The notes: generated by a model from the letters alone, not told the origin. A DNA stretch of 64,000 nt from Paracoccus sp. MA (GCF_020990385.1 NZ_CP087597.1:395001-459000), one strand, 5' to 3'. Counted from the stretch's first letter, positions 10,115 through 19,717 are shown. Numbers and translations: made by a program.

Positions 10115-10359
10115 CGGATCGCTCCTTTCCGGTCGAGGCGATGGATGGCGGTGTCCCAGCGCGACGGGTCGCGGTGGCGCATCAGCTCGCACGTGGTCTC
10201 GAAAGGCGCGCCGGTGATCAGGCGCAGCGGTATGTCCGAGATGCGATGCGGTTTGCCGGTGCGGCGGTCGATCAGGCTGACCGCATAGCGGGGGGCGGCG
10301 GGCATGGCGGCCCGCAGCGCATGTTCAGCAAAGGCCGACAGATGGTTCAGCACGGTCAT
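10111..10359 (-). CDS. hypothetical protein, 82 aa
   Basis: An unrecognised small protein that heads a two-gene unit. It contains YAVSLIDRRTGKPHRISDI and MRHRDPSRWDTAIHRL. Many Arg and His residues suggest a soluble, possibly nucleic-acid-associated protein, but this is a guess. The start has a very good GGGAGGGAG ribosome site, so an in-frame codon 60 nt upstream was rejected. The 10400-10460 region upstream is AT-rich and contains minus-strand TTGAAA and TATATA elements that may be its promoter. Confidence 0.6.
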   Translation of the reverse strand: MTVLNHLSAFAEHALRAAMPAAPRYAVSLIDRRTGKPHRISDIPLRLITGAPFETTCELMRHRDPSRWDTAIHRLDRKGAIR

Positions 10360-10628
10360 CTCTGGCTCCCTCCCTGGCTGACCCCGCCGGATGACTCCGG
10401 CATGGCTATATAACGACATATCCGATCGTGTTTTTCAAGATAAATATCGACCAATCAAGTCGTGATGAAAGAATGGCGCCGGAACAGGCGTTTGCGGGGT
10501 GCGTGGCCCTGCTCCGGCCCGGCGCGAAAAGGATGCGGCCCCGGCGATTCGCCGGCCTGGGCGCTTTTCATCGCGGCTGCCGCGGCCTATGGTCCGGCGC
10601 GTAAGCGGCGGGCATCGCAGGGGGATTC

Positions 10629-11411
10629 GTGGCGCATATCATCGTCGTCGGCAACGAAAAGGGCGGTTCGGGCAAGTCCACGACCTCGATGCATGTGGCG
10701 ACCGCGCTGGCGCGCATGGGCCACCGGGTCGGGGCGCTGGATCTGGACGTGCGCCAGCGCAGCTTCGGCCGCTATCTCGAGAACCGCGCCGCCTTCGCGC
10801 AACGCGAGGGGCTGGATCTGCCGATGCCGCTGCTGGGCCATCTGCAGCCCGAGATTCCCGGCGGCCCGGACCCGCTGTCGCAGGCGGTCGCGGCGCTGGA
10901 TGCCGAATGCGACTTCATCCTGCTGGACTGTCCCGGGTCGCATACGAAGCTCAGCCAGATGGCGCATACGCTGGCCGATACGCTGATCACGCCGATGAAC
11001 GACAGTTTCGTCGATTTCGACCTGCTGGCGCGGCTGTCGCCCGAGGGCAAGATCCTCGGGCCTTCGATCTATGCCGAGATGGTCTGGTCCGCCCGCCAGC
11101 TGCGCGGCGAGGCGGGGGCGGGGCCGATCGACTGGCTGGTGCTGCGCAACCGGCTGGGCACGCAGGCGATGCACAACAAGCGCAAGGTCGGCGGCGCGCT
11201 GGCGAACCTGTCCAGGCGCATCGGCTTCCGCGTGGCGCCCGGTTTTTCCGAGCGGGTGATCTTCCGCGAGCTGTTTCCGCGCGGATTGACGCTTCTCGAC
11301 CTCAAGGATATCGGCACGGAACAGCTCAGCATGTCCAACATCGCCGCGCGGCAGGAACTGCGCGACCTGATCGGCGAGTTGAACCTACCCGGCGTCAGCG
11401 TTTCCTTCTGA
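10629..11411 (+). CDS. mipZ: MipZ-type division plane positioning ATPase
   Basis: This 260-residue ParA/MinD-superfamily ATPase has the deviant Walker A NEKGGSGKSTT at residues 9-19 and DLDVRQRSFGRYLENR after it. DFILLDCPGS, TPMNDSFVDFDLL, IDWLVLRNRL and RVIFRELFPRGLTLLDL closely follow Caulobacter MipZ. MipZ forms gradients from the ParB-bound poles and blocks FtsZ assembly away from mid-cell. The GTG start has AGGGGG upstream. Unlike partition ParA, no parB partner is adjacent, which agrees with MipZ. Confidence 0.9.
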   Translation: MAHIIVVGNEKGGSGKSTTSMHVATALARMGHRVGALDLDVRQRSFGRYLENRAAFAQREGLDLPMPLLGHLQPEIPGGPDPLSQAVAALDAECDFILLDCPGSHTKLSQMAHTLADTLITPMNDSFVDFDLLARLSPEGKILGPSIYAEMVWSARQLRGEAGAGPIDWLVLRNRLGTQAMHNKRKVGGALANLSRRIGFRVAPGFSERVIFRELFPRGLTLLDLKDIGTEQLSMSNIAARQELRDLIGELNLPGVSVSF

Positions 11412-11480
11412 AACCCGGCTGGCATTGTTGCCGGGGGCAGGCGCGACTATGTTGCGCCGCAGATTGGTTTGGAGGGGACG

Positions 11481-12647
11481 ATGACGGCAGCCTGCCGGAT
11501 CACCCGGATCGCGATGCTGGCGCTTGCCCCGTCCCTGGGACCGGCCGGCATGGTCATGGCCGAGACCGCGGGCGCGGTCGAGCAGATGGAACTGCCCGTG
11601 GTGACACTGGCCACCGCCGAGCGCAGCTGGATCGAGGCGCGGGTGCCGGTCTCGGGCTCGCTGGTGGCGCGGCAGGAGGTGCAGGTCCATGCTCTCGTCT
11701 CGGGGCACGAGATCACCGGCATCGAGGCGGAGGTCGGCGACCGGGTCAAGGCCGGGCAGGTGCTGGCGCGGCTGTCCGAGGACGTGCTGTCGGCGCAGCT
11801 GGCCCAGGCCGAGGCCGAATATCAGCGCGCCGAGGCCGGGGTGCGGCAGGCCGAAAGCCAGATCGCCAGCGCCGAGGCCAGCCTGACCCAGGCCGTCGCG
11901 GCGCTGGAGCGCACCCGCAGCCTGCGGCAAAGCGGCAATGCCAGCCAGGCGGTGCTGGATCAGGCCATCGCCACCGAGGCTTCGGCGCGGGCGGCCTCGG
12001 CCTCGGCCTCGGACGGGCTGGGCGTGGCGCGGGCGGCGCAGGCCCAGGCCGCGGCGGCGCAGCGCATCGCGCGGCTGAACCTGGACCATGCCCGCATCGT
12101 CGCGCCGGTCGATGGCGTGGTGGTGGCGCGGACCGCCCGGCGGGGGGCCATCCCCGGCGCCGGAGGCGAGCCGCTGTTCACCCTGATCGCCGGCGGCGAG
12201 GTCGAGCTTGAGGCCGACGTGATCGAGACCGCGCTGAGCCAGCTGAAGCCGGGCGATACGGCCGAGATTGCGGTCGCGGGTCTTGGCCGCGTCGAGGGCA
12301 AGCTGCGGCTGGTGCCGGCCGCCGTCGATCCGGTGACGCGGCTTGGCCTGGCGCGGATCGCACTGGAGCCCGACCCGCGCCTGCGTCCGGGACTTTTCGC
12401 CAGCGGCTGGATCATCACCGACCGGCGCGAGGCGGTGACCGTGCCCAGCTCGGCCATCCTGGCGGATGCCTCGGGCGAGCGGGTGCAGGTGGTCAAGGAC
12501 GGTCGGATCGAGGCGCGCGAGGTTCGCGCCGGCCTGCTCTGGCAAGGCCGGCGCGAGATCGTCGAAGGCATCGCGGCCGGCGAGACGGTGGTGGCCCGGG
12601 CCGGCGCCTTCTTCCGCAGCGGCGATCAGGTGCGGGCGGCGCCATGA
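11481..12647 (+). CDS. RND efflux periplasmic adaptor (membrane fusion protein)
   Basis: This 388-residue HlyD/AcrA-type adaptor has an N-terminal signal-like segment ending around AMVMAETAGA. A split barrel-sandwich domain is interrupted by an Ala/Gln/Glu-rich coiled-coil hairpin at about residues 95-195 (repeated AEA/QAE heptads). Then come DHARIVAPVDGVVVARTARRGAI and the membrane-proximal domain. It would link the inner-membrane RND pump that follows (ATGA overlap) to an outer membrane channel encoded elsewhere. GGAGGGG precedes the ATG. A TTG 12 nt upstream is a poorer start. Confidence 0.92.
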   Translation: MTAACRITRIAMLALAPSLGPAGMVMAETAGAVEQMELPVVTLATAERSWIEARVPVSGSLVARQEVQVHALVSGHEITGIEAEVGDRVKAGQVLARLSEDVLSAQLAQAEAEYQRAEAGVRQAESQIASAEASLTQAVAALERTRSLRQSGNASQAVLDQAIATEASARAASASASDGLGVARAAQAQAAAAQRIARLNLDHARIVAPVDGVVVARTARRGAIPGAGGEPLFTLIAGGEVELEADVIETALSQLKPGDTAEIAVAGLGRVEGKLRLVPAAVDPVTRLGLARIALEPDPRLRPGLFASGWIITDRREAVTVPSSAILADASGERVQVVKDGRIEAREVRAGLLWQGRREIVEGIAAGETVVARAGAFFRSGDQVRAAP

Positions 12648-15600
12648 ACTTCTCGGCCTGGTCCATACGCCATCCGGTGCCGCCCATCGCGATCTTCCTC
12701 GTGCTGATGCTGATGGGGTTCTACAGCTTCAGCCGGCTGGCGGTCACGGCCATGCCGAATATCGACCTGCCGCTGGTCAGCGTCGTGGTCAGCCAGCCCG
12801 GCGCCGCCCCCAGCGAGCTGACGCGGCAGGTGATCCAGCCCATCGAGGATTCCATCGCCTCGATCACCGGCGTGCGGCACATCACCTCGTCCGCGACCGA
12901 CAGTTCGGCCCGCATCTATGTCGAGTTCGAGCTGGAAACCGATACCGACCGCGCCGTCAACGACGTCAAGGACGCGGTGGCCAATGTCCGCGCCGACCTG
13001 CCGGAATCCATCGTCGAGCCGCTGATCCACCGCATCGACGTCAGCGGCATGGCGATCCTGACCTATGCCGTCAGCAATTCCGGCATGAGCATCGAGCAGC
13101 TGTCGGATTTCGTCGACGACGTGGTGTCGCGGGACCTGTCCACCGTGCCGGGCGTCGCCAGCATCACCCGCATCGGCGGCGCCGACCGCCAGATCAATGT
13201 CGAGCTGGACCCCGACCGCATCATGGCCTTCGGGCTGACGGCTGCCGAGATCTCGGACCAGCTGCGGGCCAAGAACATCGACATGGGCGGCGGCCGGGGC
13301 GATCTGGCCGGCACGGAATATTCCATCCGCGCGCTGGGATCGGCGGGCGACGTGGCCCGGCTGGCCGCGACGCCGATCCTGATCGGGGGCGGGCGCACGG
13401 TGCGGCTGGACCAGCTGGGCAGCGTCACCGACGGCGCCAGCGAGGAACGCAAGTTCGCGCTGCTCGACGGCCAGCCCGTGGTCGCCTTCGGCGTCTTCCG
13501 CGCCAGCGGCGAATCCGATCTGGAGGCCGGCGACGGCACCAAGGCCCGCATCGCCGAGATCGAGGCGCGCAATCCCGGCACCCGCATCACCCTGATCGAC
13601 GATGCGACGACCTATACCTCGGGCAGCTACCATTCCACGATGGAGACGCTCTACGAGGGCGCGGCGCTGGCGGTGGTGGTGGTGTTCCTGTTCCTGAGGA
13701 ACTGGCGGGCGACGCTGATCGCCGCCGTGGCGCTGCCCCTGTCGATCATCCCGACCTTCTTCGTCATGCATTGGCTGGGCTTCACGCTGAACGGCATCAG
13801 CCTGCTGGCGATCACCCTTGTCACCGGCATCCTGGTCGACGACGCCATCGTCGAGATCGAAAACATCGTGCGGCACATCAACATGGGCGTTCCCGCCTAT
13901 GAGGCCAGCATGGAGGCCGCGAACGAGATCGGCCTGACCGTCATCGCCATCAGCTTCTCGATCGTCGCGGTCTTTGCCCCGGTCAGCTTCATGGGCGGGA
14001 TCCCGGGCCAGTATTTCAAGCAATTCGGCTTGACCGTCGCGGTTTCGGTGCTGTTCTCGCTTCTGGTGGCGCGGCTGATCACGCCGATGCTGGCCGCCTA
14101 TTTCCTGCGCGACAACACCCGCCTGGCCGAGGAGCGCGACGGGCCGGTGCTGCGGACGCTGATGGCGGTGCTGGCCTGGACGCTACGCCATCGCGGCCTG
14201 ACGCTGCTGATGGGGCTGGGGGTCTTTGCCGGCTCGATCTTTTCCGCCACGCTGCTGCCGACCGAATTCATCCCGGCCTCGGATGTCGGCCGCAGCCAGA
14301 TCACCATCGAATTGCCGCCCGGCGCCACGGTGTCGGAAACCGAGGCGGCGGCGCGGATGATCTCGCAGCGCATCGGCGCGGTGCCCGAGGTGCGCTCGGT
14401 CTTCGTCAATGGCGGAGAGGACGACGTGGCCAAGGCCAAGCTGATGGTCAATTACGGCCCCAAGGAAGAGCGCGAGCGGTCGAGCTTCGTCATCGAGGAC
14501 GAGTTGAAGCGCGACCTGTCGCAGGTTCCGGACCTGCGGATCAACTTCCAGAACGAAGAGGGCAATGCCGACCTGCAGGTCTCGGTCCTTGGGGACAGCG
14601 AGGAGGGCGCGGCCGAGGCGGCCGAGCGGCTGATGGCGGCGATGAAGACCCTGTCCACGCTGGAGGGGGTCACATCCTCGGCCAGCCTGCAGCGGCCCGA
14701 GATCCAGATCCATCCGCGCCCCGAGGTCGCGGCGCAGCTGGGCGTCACCGCCAGCGCGCTGGCGACGACGCTGCGGGTGGCGACGCTGGGTGACACGGAA
14801 TCGAACCTGGCCAAGTTCAACACCGGCGACAAGCAGATCCCGATCATGGTGCGGCTGGACGAGACCGCCCGGCGCGACCTGATGACGGTGCGCAACCTGC
14901 GGGTGCCAAGCTCGGCCGGGCAGGTGCCGCTGGAGGTGGTGGCGGATGTGTCGATCTCGGCCGGGGCGACCGAGATCGGGCGCTACGACCGGCGCTATCG
15001 CACCACGGTGTCGGCGAACCTGGCGGGCGGGGCGCTGCTGGGGCCGGTGAACGCGCAGGTCACGGCCTTGCAGAGCCAGGTGGAGCTGCCGGCGGGAACC
15101 CAGATCCAGCCTTCGGGCGATGCCGAGATCATGGCCGAGGTGTTCCAGGCCTTCACCGTGGCGATGATCTCGGGCGTGCTGCTGACCTATGTGGTGCTGG
15201 TGCTCTTGTTCCACAATTTCGTCACCCCGGTCTCGATCCTGATGTCGCTGCCGCTGGCCATCGGCGGCGCGATCCTGGCGCTGTTCCTGACCGGCAACTC
15301 CATCAGCATGGCGGTGGTGATCGGCTTCCTGATGCTGATGGGCATCGTGACCAAGAACGCCATCATGCTGGTGGAATTCGCCGTCAGCTCCATGGACCAG
15401 GGCACGGAGAAGCGTGTGGCGATCCTGGATGCGGTGCACAAGCGGGCCCGGCCCATCGTGATGACCACCATTGCCATGACGGCGGGCATGGTGCCCTCGG
15501 CCCTCGGCACCGGCGAGGGGGCCGAGTTCAGCTCGCCCATGGCCATCGCGGTGATCGGGGGGCTGCTGCTTTCGACGCTGCTGTCGCTGCTGTTCGTGCC

Positions 15601-15700
15601 GTCGCTGTTCTCGGTCATTCATGGCGGGCAGGTGCGGGTGGCGCGCTGGCTGCGGCGGCGGATCGGGCTGAACGCGGCGCCGGAGGCGGCGGGCGAGTGA
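12644..15700 (+). CDS. RND family efflux transporter permease (HAE1-like)
   Basis: This 1018-residue inner-membrane proton antiporter of the AcrB/MdtB class has two repeated halves, each with a large periplasmic loop. The N-terminal helix follows FSAWSIRHPVPPIAIFLVL. The TM4 proton-relay signature LVTGILVDDAIVEIENIV is near residue 400. The second half carries the matching MGIVTKNAIMLVEFAV. Substrates (drugs, detergents, solvents) cannot be assigned. It forms a two-gene operon with the adaptor; no TolC-type gene or regulator lies next to it. Confidence 0.94.
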   Translation: MNFSAWSIRHPVPPIAIFLVLMLMGFYSFSRLAVTAMPNIDLPLVSVVVSQPGAAPSELTRQVIQPIEDSIASITGVRHITSSATDSSARIYVEFELETDTDRAVNDVKDAVANVRADLPESIVEPLIHRIDVSGMAILTYAVSNSGMSIEQLSDFVDDVVSRDLSTVPGVASITRIGGADRQINVELDPDRIMAFGLTAAEISDQLRAKNIDMGGGRGDLAGTEYSIRALGSAGDVARLAATPILIGGGRTVRLDQLGSVTDGASEERKFALLDGQPVVAFGVFRASGESDLEAGDGTKARIAEIEARNPGTRITLIDDATTYTSGSYHSTMETLYEGAALAVVVVFLFLRNWRATLIAAVALPLSIIPTFFVMHWLGFTLNGISLLAITLVTGILVDDAIVEIENIVRHINMGVPAYEASMEAANEIGLTVIAISFSIVAVFAPVSFMGGIPGQYFKQFGLTVAVSVLFSLLVARLITPMLAAYFLRDNTRLAEERDGPVLRTLMAVLAWTLRHRGLTLLMGLGVFAGSIFSATLLPTEFIPASDVGRSQITIELPPGATVSETEAAARMISQRIGAVPEVRSVFVNGGEDDVAKAKLMVNYGPKEERERSSFVIEDELKRDLSQVPDLRINFQNEEGNADLQVSVLGDSEEGAAEAAERLMAAMKTLSTLEGVTSSASLQRPEIQIHPRPEVAAQLGVTASALATTLRVATLGDTESNLAKFNTGDKQIPIMVRLDETARRDLMTVRNLRVPSSAGQVPLEVVADVSISAGATEIGRYDRRYRTTVSANLAGGALLGPVNAQVTALQSQVELPAGTQIQPSGDAEIMAEVFQAFTVAMISGVLLTYVVLVLLFHNFVTPVSILMSLPLAIGGAILALFLTGNSISMAVVIGFLMLMGIVTKNAIMLVEFAVSSMDQGTEKRVAILDAVHKRARPIVMTTIAMTAGMVPSALGTGEGAEFSSPMAIAVIGGLLLSTLLSLLFVPSLFSVIHGGQVRVARWLRRRIGLNAAPEAAGE

Positions 15701-15708
15701 GGCCGCTG

Positions 15709-15729
15709 CCGGGGGCTTCGCGCCCCCGG
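15709..15729 (+). terminator. GC-rich hairpin after the RND operon
   Basis: CCGGGGGC (15709-15716), loop TTCGC and GCCCCCGG (15722-15729) form a perfect 8-bp stem eight bases after the RND stop. There is no U-tract. It is followed by ACCCCCGCGGG and a 22-nt repeat unit, a composite that I recall as recurrent in Rhodobacterales genomes. Confidence 0.6.
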
Positions 15730-15738
15730 ACCCCCGCG

Positions 15739-15760
15739 GGATATTTGGACAAGAAAGAAG
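15739..15760 (+). repeat. single 22-nt unit of the GTATTTG family (ATATTTG variant)
   Basis: The unit starts GGATATTTG and ends AAGAAAGAAG, with the same 22-nt length as the other copies. It sits between two terminator-like hairpins in the gap between the convergent RND and pdhC genes. Confidence 0.65.
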
Positions 15761-15783
15761 AAAGGGGGCCGCCGGCCCCCTTT
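15761..15783. terminator. bidirectional terminator between RND operon and pdhC
   Basis: AAAGGGGGCC (15761-15770), loop GCC and GGCCCCCTTT (15774-15783) make a perfect 10-bp stem. It is symmetric, with A residues before and T residues after, so it can act for the RND operon on the plus strand and for pdhC on the minus strand. Confidence 0.8.
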
Positions 15784-15802
15784 GCGGTTCATGCTGCCCG
15801 GA

Positions 15803-17101
15803 TCAGGCCAGCATGCCCATCGGGTTTTCCAGGTGCTTGACGATGGCTTCCAGCAGCTGGGCGCCGAGGGCCCCGTCGATCACCCGGTGGTCGACCGAGA
15901 GGGTCATCGACATGACGTTGCGGACCACCACCTCGCCATTCTCGACCACCGGGGTCTGGATGCCGGCACCGACGGCGAGGATCGCGCCATGCGGCGGGTT
16001 GATCACCGCGTCGAAATTCTCGATCCCGAACATGCCGAGGTTGGAGATGGCGAAGCTGCCGCCCTGGTATTCGTGGGGCGCGAGCTTCTTGGTCTTGGCG
16101 CGGTTGGCCAGGTCCTTCATCTCGGCCGAAAGGGCGGACAGCGTCTTTTGCTGCGCGTCCTTCAGCACCGGGGTGAAGAGCCCGCCTTCGATCGCCACCG
16201 CGACAGCCACGTCCGAAGGCTTCAGCTTCAGGATCCGGTCGCCCGCCCAGACCGCGTTCGCATCCGGCACCTCTTGCAGGGCCAGCGCGCAGGCCTTGAT
16301 GATGAAGTCGTTCACCGACAGCTTCACGCCCCGCGATTCCAGCTGCTTGTTCAGCATGGCGCGGAACTTCATCAGCTCGTCGAGCTTCGCGGACCGGCGC
16401 AGGTAGAAATGCGGGATGGTCTGCTTGGCTTCCGACAGGCGCGCGGCGATGGTGCGGCGCATGCCGTCCAGCGCCACCTCCTCGGTCTCGCGGTCGGCAT
16501 AGATCTTGAGGATGGTTTCCGCGGAGGGGCCGGCGGGGGCTGCGGCCGCCGGGGCAGGAGCGGCGGCTTTCGGGGCATCGGCGGCGGCAGGCTTGGCCGC
16601 GCCGGGCTTGGCGCCCTCGACATCCGCCTTGACGATGCGGCCATGCGGGCCCGAGCCCTGGACCGAGGCGAGGTCGATGCCCTTTTCTGCCGCAATGCGC
16701 CGCGCCAGGGGCGAGGCGAAGATGCGCCCGCCCTCGGCCGATTTCGGCGCGGCCGGGGCAGGGGCCGCGGCTGCCGCCGGTGCCGGGGCGGCTTCGGCTT
16801 TCGTCGCCTCGGGCCTGGCTTCCGCCTTCGGCGCCGCGCCGATGTCGTCGGCGGATTCGCCCTCCTCCAGCAGCACCGCGATGGGGGTGTTGACCTTGAC
16901 CCCTGCCGTGCCCTCGGCGATCAGGATCTTGCCCAGCTTGCCTTCGTCGACGGCCTCGAATTCCATCGTGGCCTTGTCGGTCTCGATCTCGGCCAGGATG
17001 TCGCCGGATTTGACCTCGTCGCCCTCTTTGACCAGCCATTTGGCCAGCGTGCCCTCTTCCATGGTCGGAGAAAGCGCGGGCATCAGGATTTCTGTCGGCA
17101 T
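15803..17101 (-). CDS. pdhC: pyruvate dehydrogenase E2, dihydrolipoamide acetyltransferase
   Basis: This 432-residue E2 core transfers acetyl groups from lipoamide to CoA. The lipoyl domain covers residues 1-80, with the lipoylated Lys in [13 protein letters not shown]. An Ala/Pro/Glu linker follows, then the peripheral subunit-binding domain near residue 135 ([21 protein letters not shown]). A second Ala/Pro linker leads to the catalytic domain, which has [10 protein letters not shown] near the C-terminus. Third gene of pdhA-pdhB-pdhC; E3 is not encoded here. Confidence 0.96.
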   Translation of the reverse strand: MPTEILMPALSPTMEEGTLAKWLVKEGDEVKSGDILAEIETDKATMEFEAVDEGKLGKILIAEGTAGVKVNTPIAVLLEEGESADDIGAAPKAEARPEATKAEAAPAPAAAAAPAPAAPKSAEGGRIFASPLARRIAAEKGIDLASVQGSGPHGRIVKADVEGAKPGAAKPAAADAPKAAAPAPAAAAPAGPSAETILKIYADRETEEVALDGMRRTIAARLSEAKQTIPHFYLRRSAKLDELMKFRAMLNKQLESRGVKLSVNDFIIKACALALQEVPDANAVWAGDRILKLKPSDVAVAVAIEGGLFTPVLKDAQQKTLSALSAEMKDLANRAKTKKLAPHEYQGGSFAISNLGMFGIENFDAVINPPHGAILAVGAGIQTPVVENGEVVVRNVMSMTLSVDHRVIDGALGAQLLEAIVKHLENPMGMLA

Positions 17102-17113
17102 CTCGCTCGCTCC

Positions 17114-18496
17114 TTAACGGTAGGTGACTTTCTTGACCGCGGCCACGACCTCGTCCGAGGTGATCAGCGCGTGCTTTTCAAGGTTCGCGGCATAGGGCAT
17201 GGGCACGTCCTTGCCGGTGCAGTTGATCACCGGCGCGTCGAGATAGTCGAAGGCGTTCTCCATGATATGGGCCGAAAGGTGGTTGCCGATCGAGGCGACC
17301 GGGAAGCCTTCCTCCACCGTCACGCAACGGTTGGTGCGCTTTACCGATTCGATCAGCGTGGCGTAATCGATGGGGCGCAGGGTGCGCAGGTCGATCACCT
17401 CTGCCTCGATGCCTTCCGACGCCAGTTTCTCGGCGGCTTCGAGCGCATGGACCATGCCGATGCCGAAGCTGACCAGGGTCACGTCCTTGCCGGGGCGCAC
17501 GATCTTCGCCTTGCCGAAGGGGATGGTGAAATCGTCAAGATCCGGCACCTCGAAGCTGCGGCCGTAGAGGATCTCGTTTTCCAGGAAGATCACCGGGTTC
17601 GGGTCGCGGATCGCCTGCTTCAGCAGGCCCTTCGCATCGGCCGCCGAATAGGGCATCACCACCTTGAGGCCGGGGATCTGCGCATACCAGGCCGCGTAAT
17701 CCTGGCTGTGCTGGGCCGCCACCCGGGCGGCAGCGCCGTTCGGGCCGCGGAAGACGATGGGGCAGCCCATCTGGCCGCCGGACATGTAAAGCGTCTTGGC
17801 GGCCGAGTTGATGATATGGTCGATGGCCTGCATGGCGAAGTTGAAGGTCATGAACTCGACGATCGGGCGCAGCCCGGCCATGGCGGCGCCGGTGCCGATG
17901 CCGGCAAAGCCGATTTCCGAGATCGGCGTATCGACCACGCGGCGCGGGCCGAACTTGTCCAGAAGGCCCTGGCTGATCTTGTAGGCGCCCTGGTATTCGC
18001 CGACTTCCTCGCCCATCAGGAAGACGGTCTCGTCGCGGGTCATTTCCTCTTCCATGGCCTCGCGCAGGGCCTCGCGCACGGTCATGGTCTTCATCGGCGT
18101 GCCTTCCGGCCAGTCGGGCGACTGGTCCGCGACCGGAGCCGGGGCAGGAGCGGCCGCCTCGGCCGGGGCGGACGGAGCCTCGGCCCTGGCCTCGGCGGGT
18201 GGGGCCTCGGCGGGCGCCTCGGCCTTCGGCGCCGGGACGGCATCGGCGGATTCGCCTTCCTCGACCAGCACGGCGATGGGGGTGTTGACCTTGACCCCCT
18301 GGGTGCCCTCGGCGATCAGCAGCTTGCCGAGGATGCCCTCGTCGACGGCCTCGAACTCCATCGTGGCCTTGTCGGTCTCGATCTCGGCGAGGATGTCGCC
18401 GGATTTCACGCTATCGCCTTCCTTGACCAGCCATTTGGCCAGCGTGCCTTCTTCCATGGTCGGCGACAGGGCGGGCATCAGGATTTCGGTTGCCAT
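17114..18496 (-). CDS. pdhB: pyruvate dehydrogenase E1 beta subunit with N-terminal lipoyl domain
   Basis: This 460-residue protein combines an N-terminal lipoyl domain (residues 1-80, Lys in [11 protein letters not shown], nearly identical to that of the neighbouring E2) and an Ala/Pro linker with the transketolase-like E1-beta part from about residue 130. That part has [29 protein letters not shown] and a C-terminal TEEGF-type element ([13 protein letters not shown]). With PdhA it decarboxylates pyruvate using thiamine diphosphate. Extra lipoyl domains on E1-beta are known in some alphaproteobacteria. The gaps to pdhA and pdhC are 12 nt each. Confidence 0.96.
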   Translation of the reverse strand: MATEILMPALSPTMEEGTLAKWLVKEGDSVKSGDILAEIETDKATMEFEAVDEGILGKLLIAEGTQGVKVNTPIAVLVEEGESADAVPAPKAEAPAEAPPAEARAEAPSAPAEAAAPAPAPVADQSPDWPEGTPMKTMTVREALREAMEEEMTRDETVFLMGEEVGEYQGAYKISQGLLDKFGPRRVVDTPISEIGFAGIGTGAAMAGLRPIVEFMTFNFAMQAIDHIINSAAKTLYMSGGQMGCPIVFRGPNGAAARVAAQHSQDYAAWYAQIPGLKVVMPYSAADAKGLLKQAIRDPNPVIFLENEILYGRSFEVPDLDDFTIPFGKAKIVRPGKDVTLVSFGIGMVHALEAAEKLASEGIEAEVIDLRTLRPIDYATLIESVKRTNRCVTVEEGFPVASIGNHLSAHIMENAFDYLDAPVINCTGKDVPMPYAANLEKHALITSDEVVAAVKKVTYR

Positions 18497-18508
18497 GGTT
18501 CCCTCCCC

Positions 18509-19540
18509 TCAGGCGTTCTGTTCCGCGCCGCCCTGCGGCACTTCCTTGGCGTAGATATCGGTCCAGAGCTCTTCCAGCGGCGGCTCGGGGCTTTCCTTGG
18601 CGAATTCGGCGGAATCGTTCACGATATCCTTGATTTCCTTGTCGATGGCCTTGAGGTCCTCTTCGGAGGCGTGCTTGCCGGTCAGCAGCAACTCGCGCAC
18701 ATGCTCGATGGCGTCGCGCTCGTCGCGCATCTTCTGCACTTCCTCGCGGGTGCGGTATTTCGCCGGGTCGGACATGGAATGGCCGCGATAGCGATAGGTC
18801 ATGACTTCGAGGATGTAGGGCCCCTTGCCGGCGCGGCAATGCGCCACGGCCTTCTCGCCCGCGGCCTTGACCGCCAGCACGTCCATGCCGTCCACCTGTT
18901 CGCCCTTGATGCCGAAGGATTCGCCGCGGCCGAAGAGCGTGGTCGACTTGGTCGAACGCTTCATCGAGGTGCCCATGGCATACTGGTTGTTCTCGATGAC
19001 GAAGACCACCGGCAGTTCCCAGAGCTCGGCCATGTTGTAGGTCTCGTAGACCTGGCCCTGGTTCGAGGCGCCGTCGCCGAAATAAACGAAGGTGACGTTG
19101 TCGTTGCCGAGATACTTGTCGGCGAAGGCCAGGCCGGCACCCAGCGGCACCTGCGCCGCGACGATGCCGTGGCCGCCGTAGAAATGCTTCTCGCGGCTGA
19201 ACATGTGCATCGAGCCGCCCTTGCCCTTGGAATAGCCGCCGATGCGGCCGGTCAGCTCGGCCATCACGCCGCGGGCTTCCATGCCGCAGGCCAGCATGTG
19301 GCCGTGGTCGCGATAGGAGGTGATGCGCTTGTCGCCTTCCTTGGCGGCGGCTTCGAGGCCGACGACGACGGCCTCCTGCCCGATATAGAGATGGCAGAAG
19401 CCACCGATCAGGCCCATGCCGTAAAGCTGGCCGGCCTTTTCCTCGAATCGCCGGATCAACAGCATGTCGCGGTAGTATTTGAGCAGCTCGTCCTTGGACA
19501 CGTTGGACGTGTTCTGCCTGGCTGCGGGCTTTCTGACCAT
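18509..19540 (-). CDS. pdhA: pyruvate dehydrogenase E1 alpha subunit
   Basis: This 343-residue subunit holds most of the thiamine diphosphate site: FGDGASNQGQVYETYNMA is the GDG-N motif. HLYIGQEAVVVG and the loop YRYRGHSMSDP are typical of E1-alpha. It works with PdhB to make acetyl-CoA from pyruvate. First gene of the operon, with a strong GGAGGAGG site upstream and a candidate promoter about 50 nt further back. Confidence 0.97.
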   Translation of the reverse strand: MVRKPAARQNTSNVSKDELLKYYRDMLLIRRFEEKAGQLYGMGLIGGFCHLYIGQEAVVVGLEAAAKEGDKRITSYRDHGHMLACGMEARGVMAELTGRIGGYSKGKGGSMHMFSREKHFYGGHGIVAAQVPLGAGLAFADKYLGNDNVTFVYFGDGASNQGQVYETYNMAELWELPVVFVIENNQYAMGTSMKRSTKSTTLFGRGESFGIKGEQVDGMDVLAVKAAGEKAVAHCRAGKGPYILEVMTYRYRGHSMSDPAKYRTREEVQKMRDERDAIEHVRELLLTGKHASEEDLKAIDKEIKDIVNDSAEFAKESPEPPLEELWTDIYAKEVPQGGAEQNA

Positions 19541-19564
19541 GGGCCTCCTCCTCGGGGCGGGGAT

Positions 19565-19611
19565 AGTTCAGCGTTAAACTAATTCTAGGCGAAGCTTTCG
19601 GGGGAAGTAAA
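19565..19611 (-). promoter_or_regulatory. candidate pdhA promoter with imperfect operator
   Basis: On the minus strand TTTACT (19611-19606), an 18-nt spacer and TAGAAT (19587-19582) form a plausible promoter. An imperfect palindrome, AGTTCAGC with GTTAAACT (19565-19580, arms matching at six of eight positions), covers the expected start of transcription. It could bind a repressor; none is identified. Confidence 0.45.
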
Positions 19612-19717
19612 CCGGACTCGTGCATCCGTCCAGAGGGCAGATGCGGAAAGCCGCTTGCGCCGGGGAAATAGTCGAGGCGCGCAGGGGGCATCGCCGCGTC
19701 CTGGGGCGCGGGCGCAG

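Noticed and set aside
10629..11411. Plasmid or chromosome partition ParA
   Set aside because: Sequence follows MipZ throughout, and there is no parB or centromere-like repeat next to it.
11414..11435. Terminator between mipZ and the efflux adaptor gene
   Set aside because: The CCCGGC/GCCGGG stem is only six base pairs with a 10-nt loop and no U-tract.
15782..19582. A 1266-codon open frame antisense to pdhC, pdhB and pdhA
   Set aside because: It is the complement of three well-supported genes, has no family signature, and such frames arise from high-GC codon bias.
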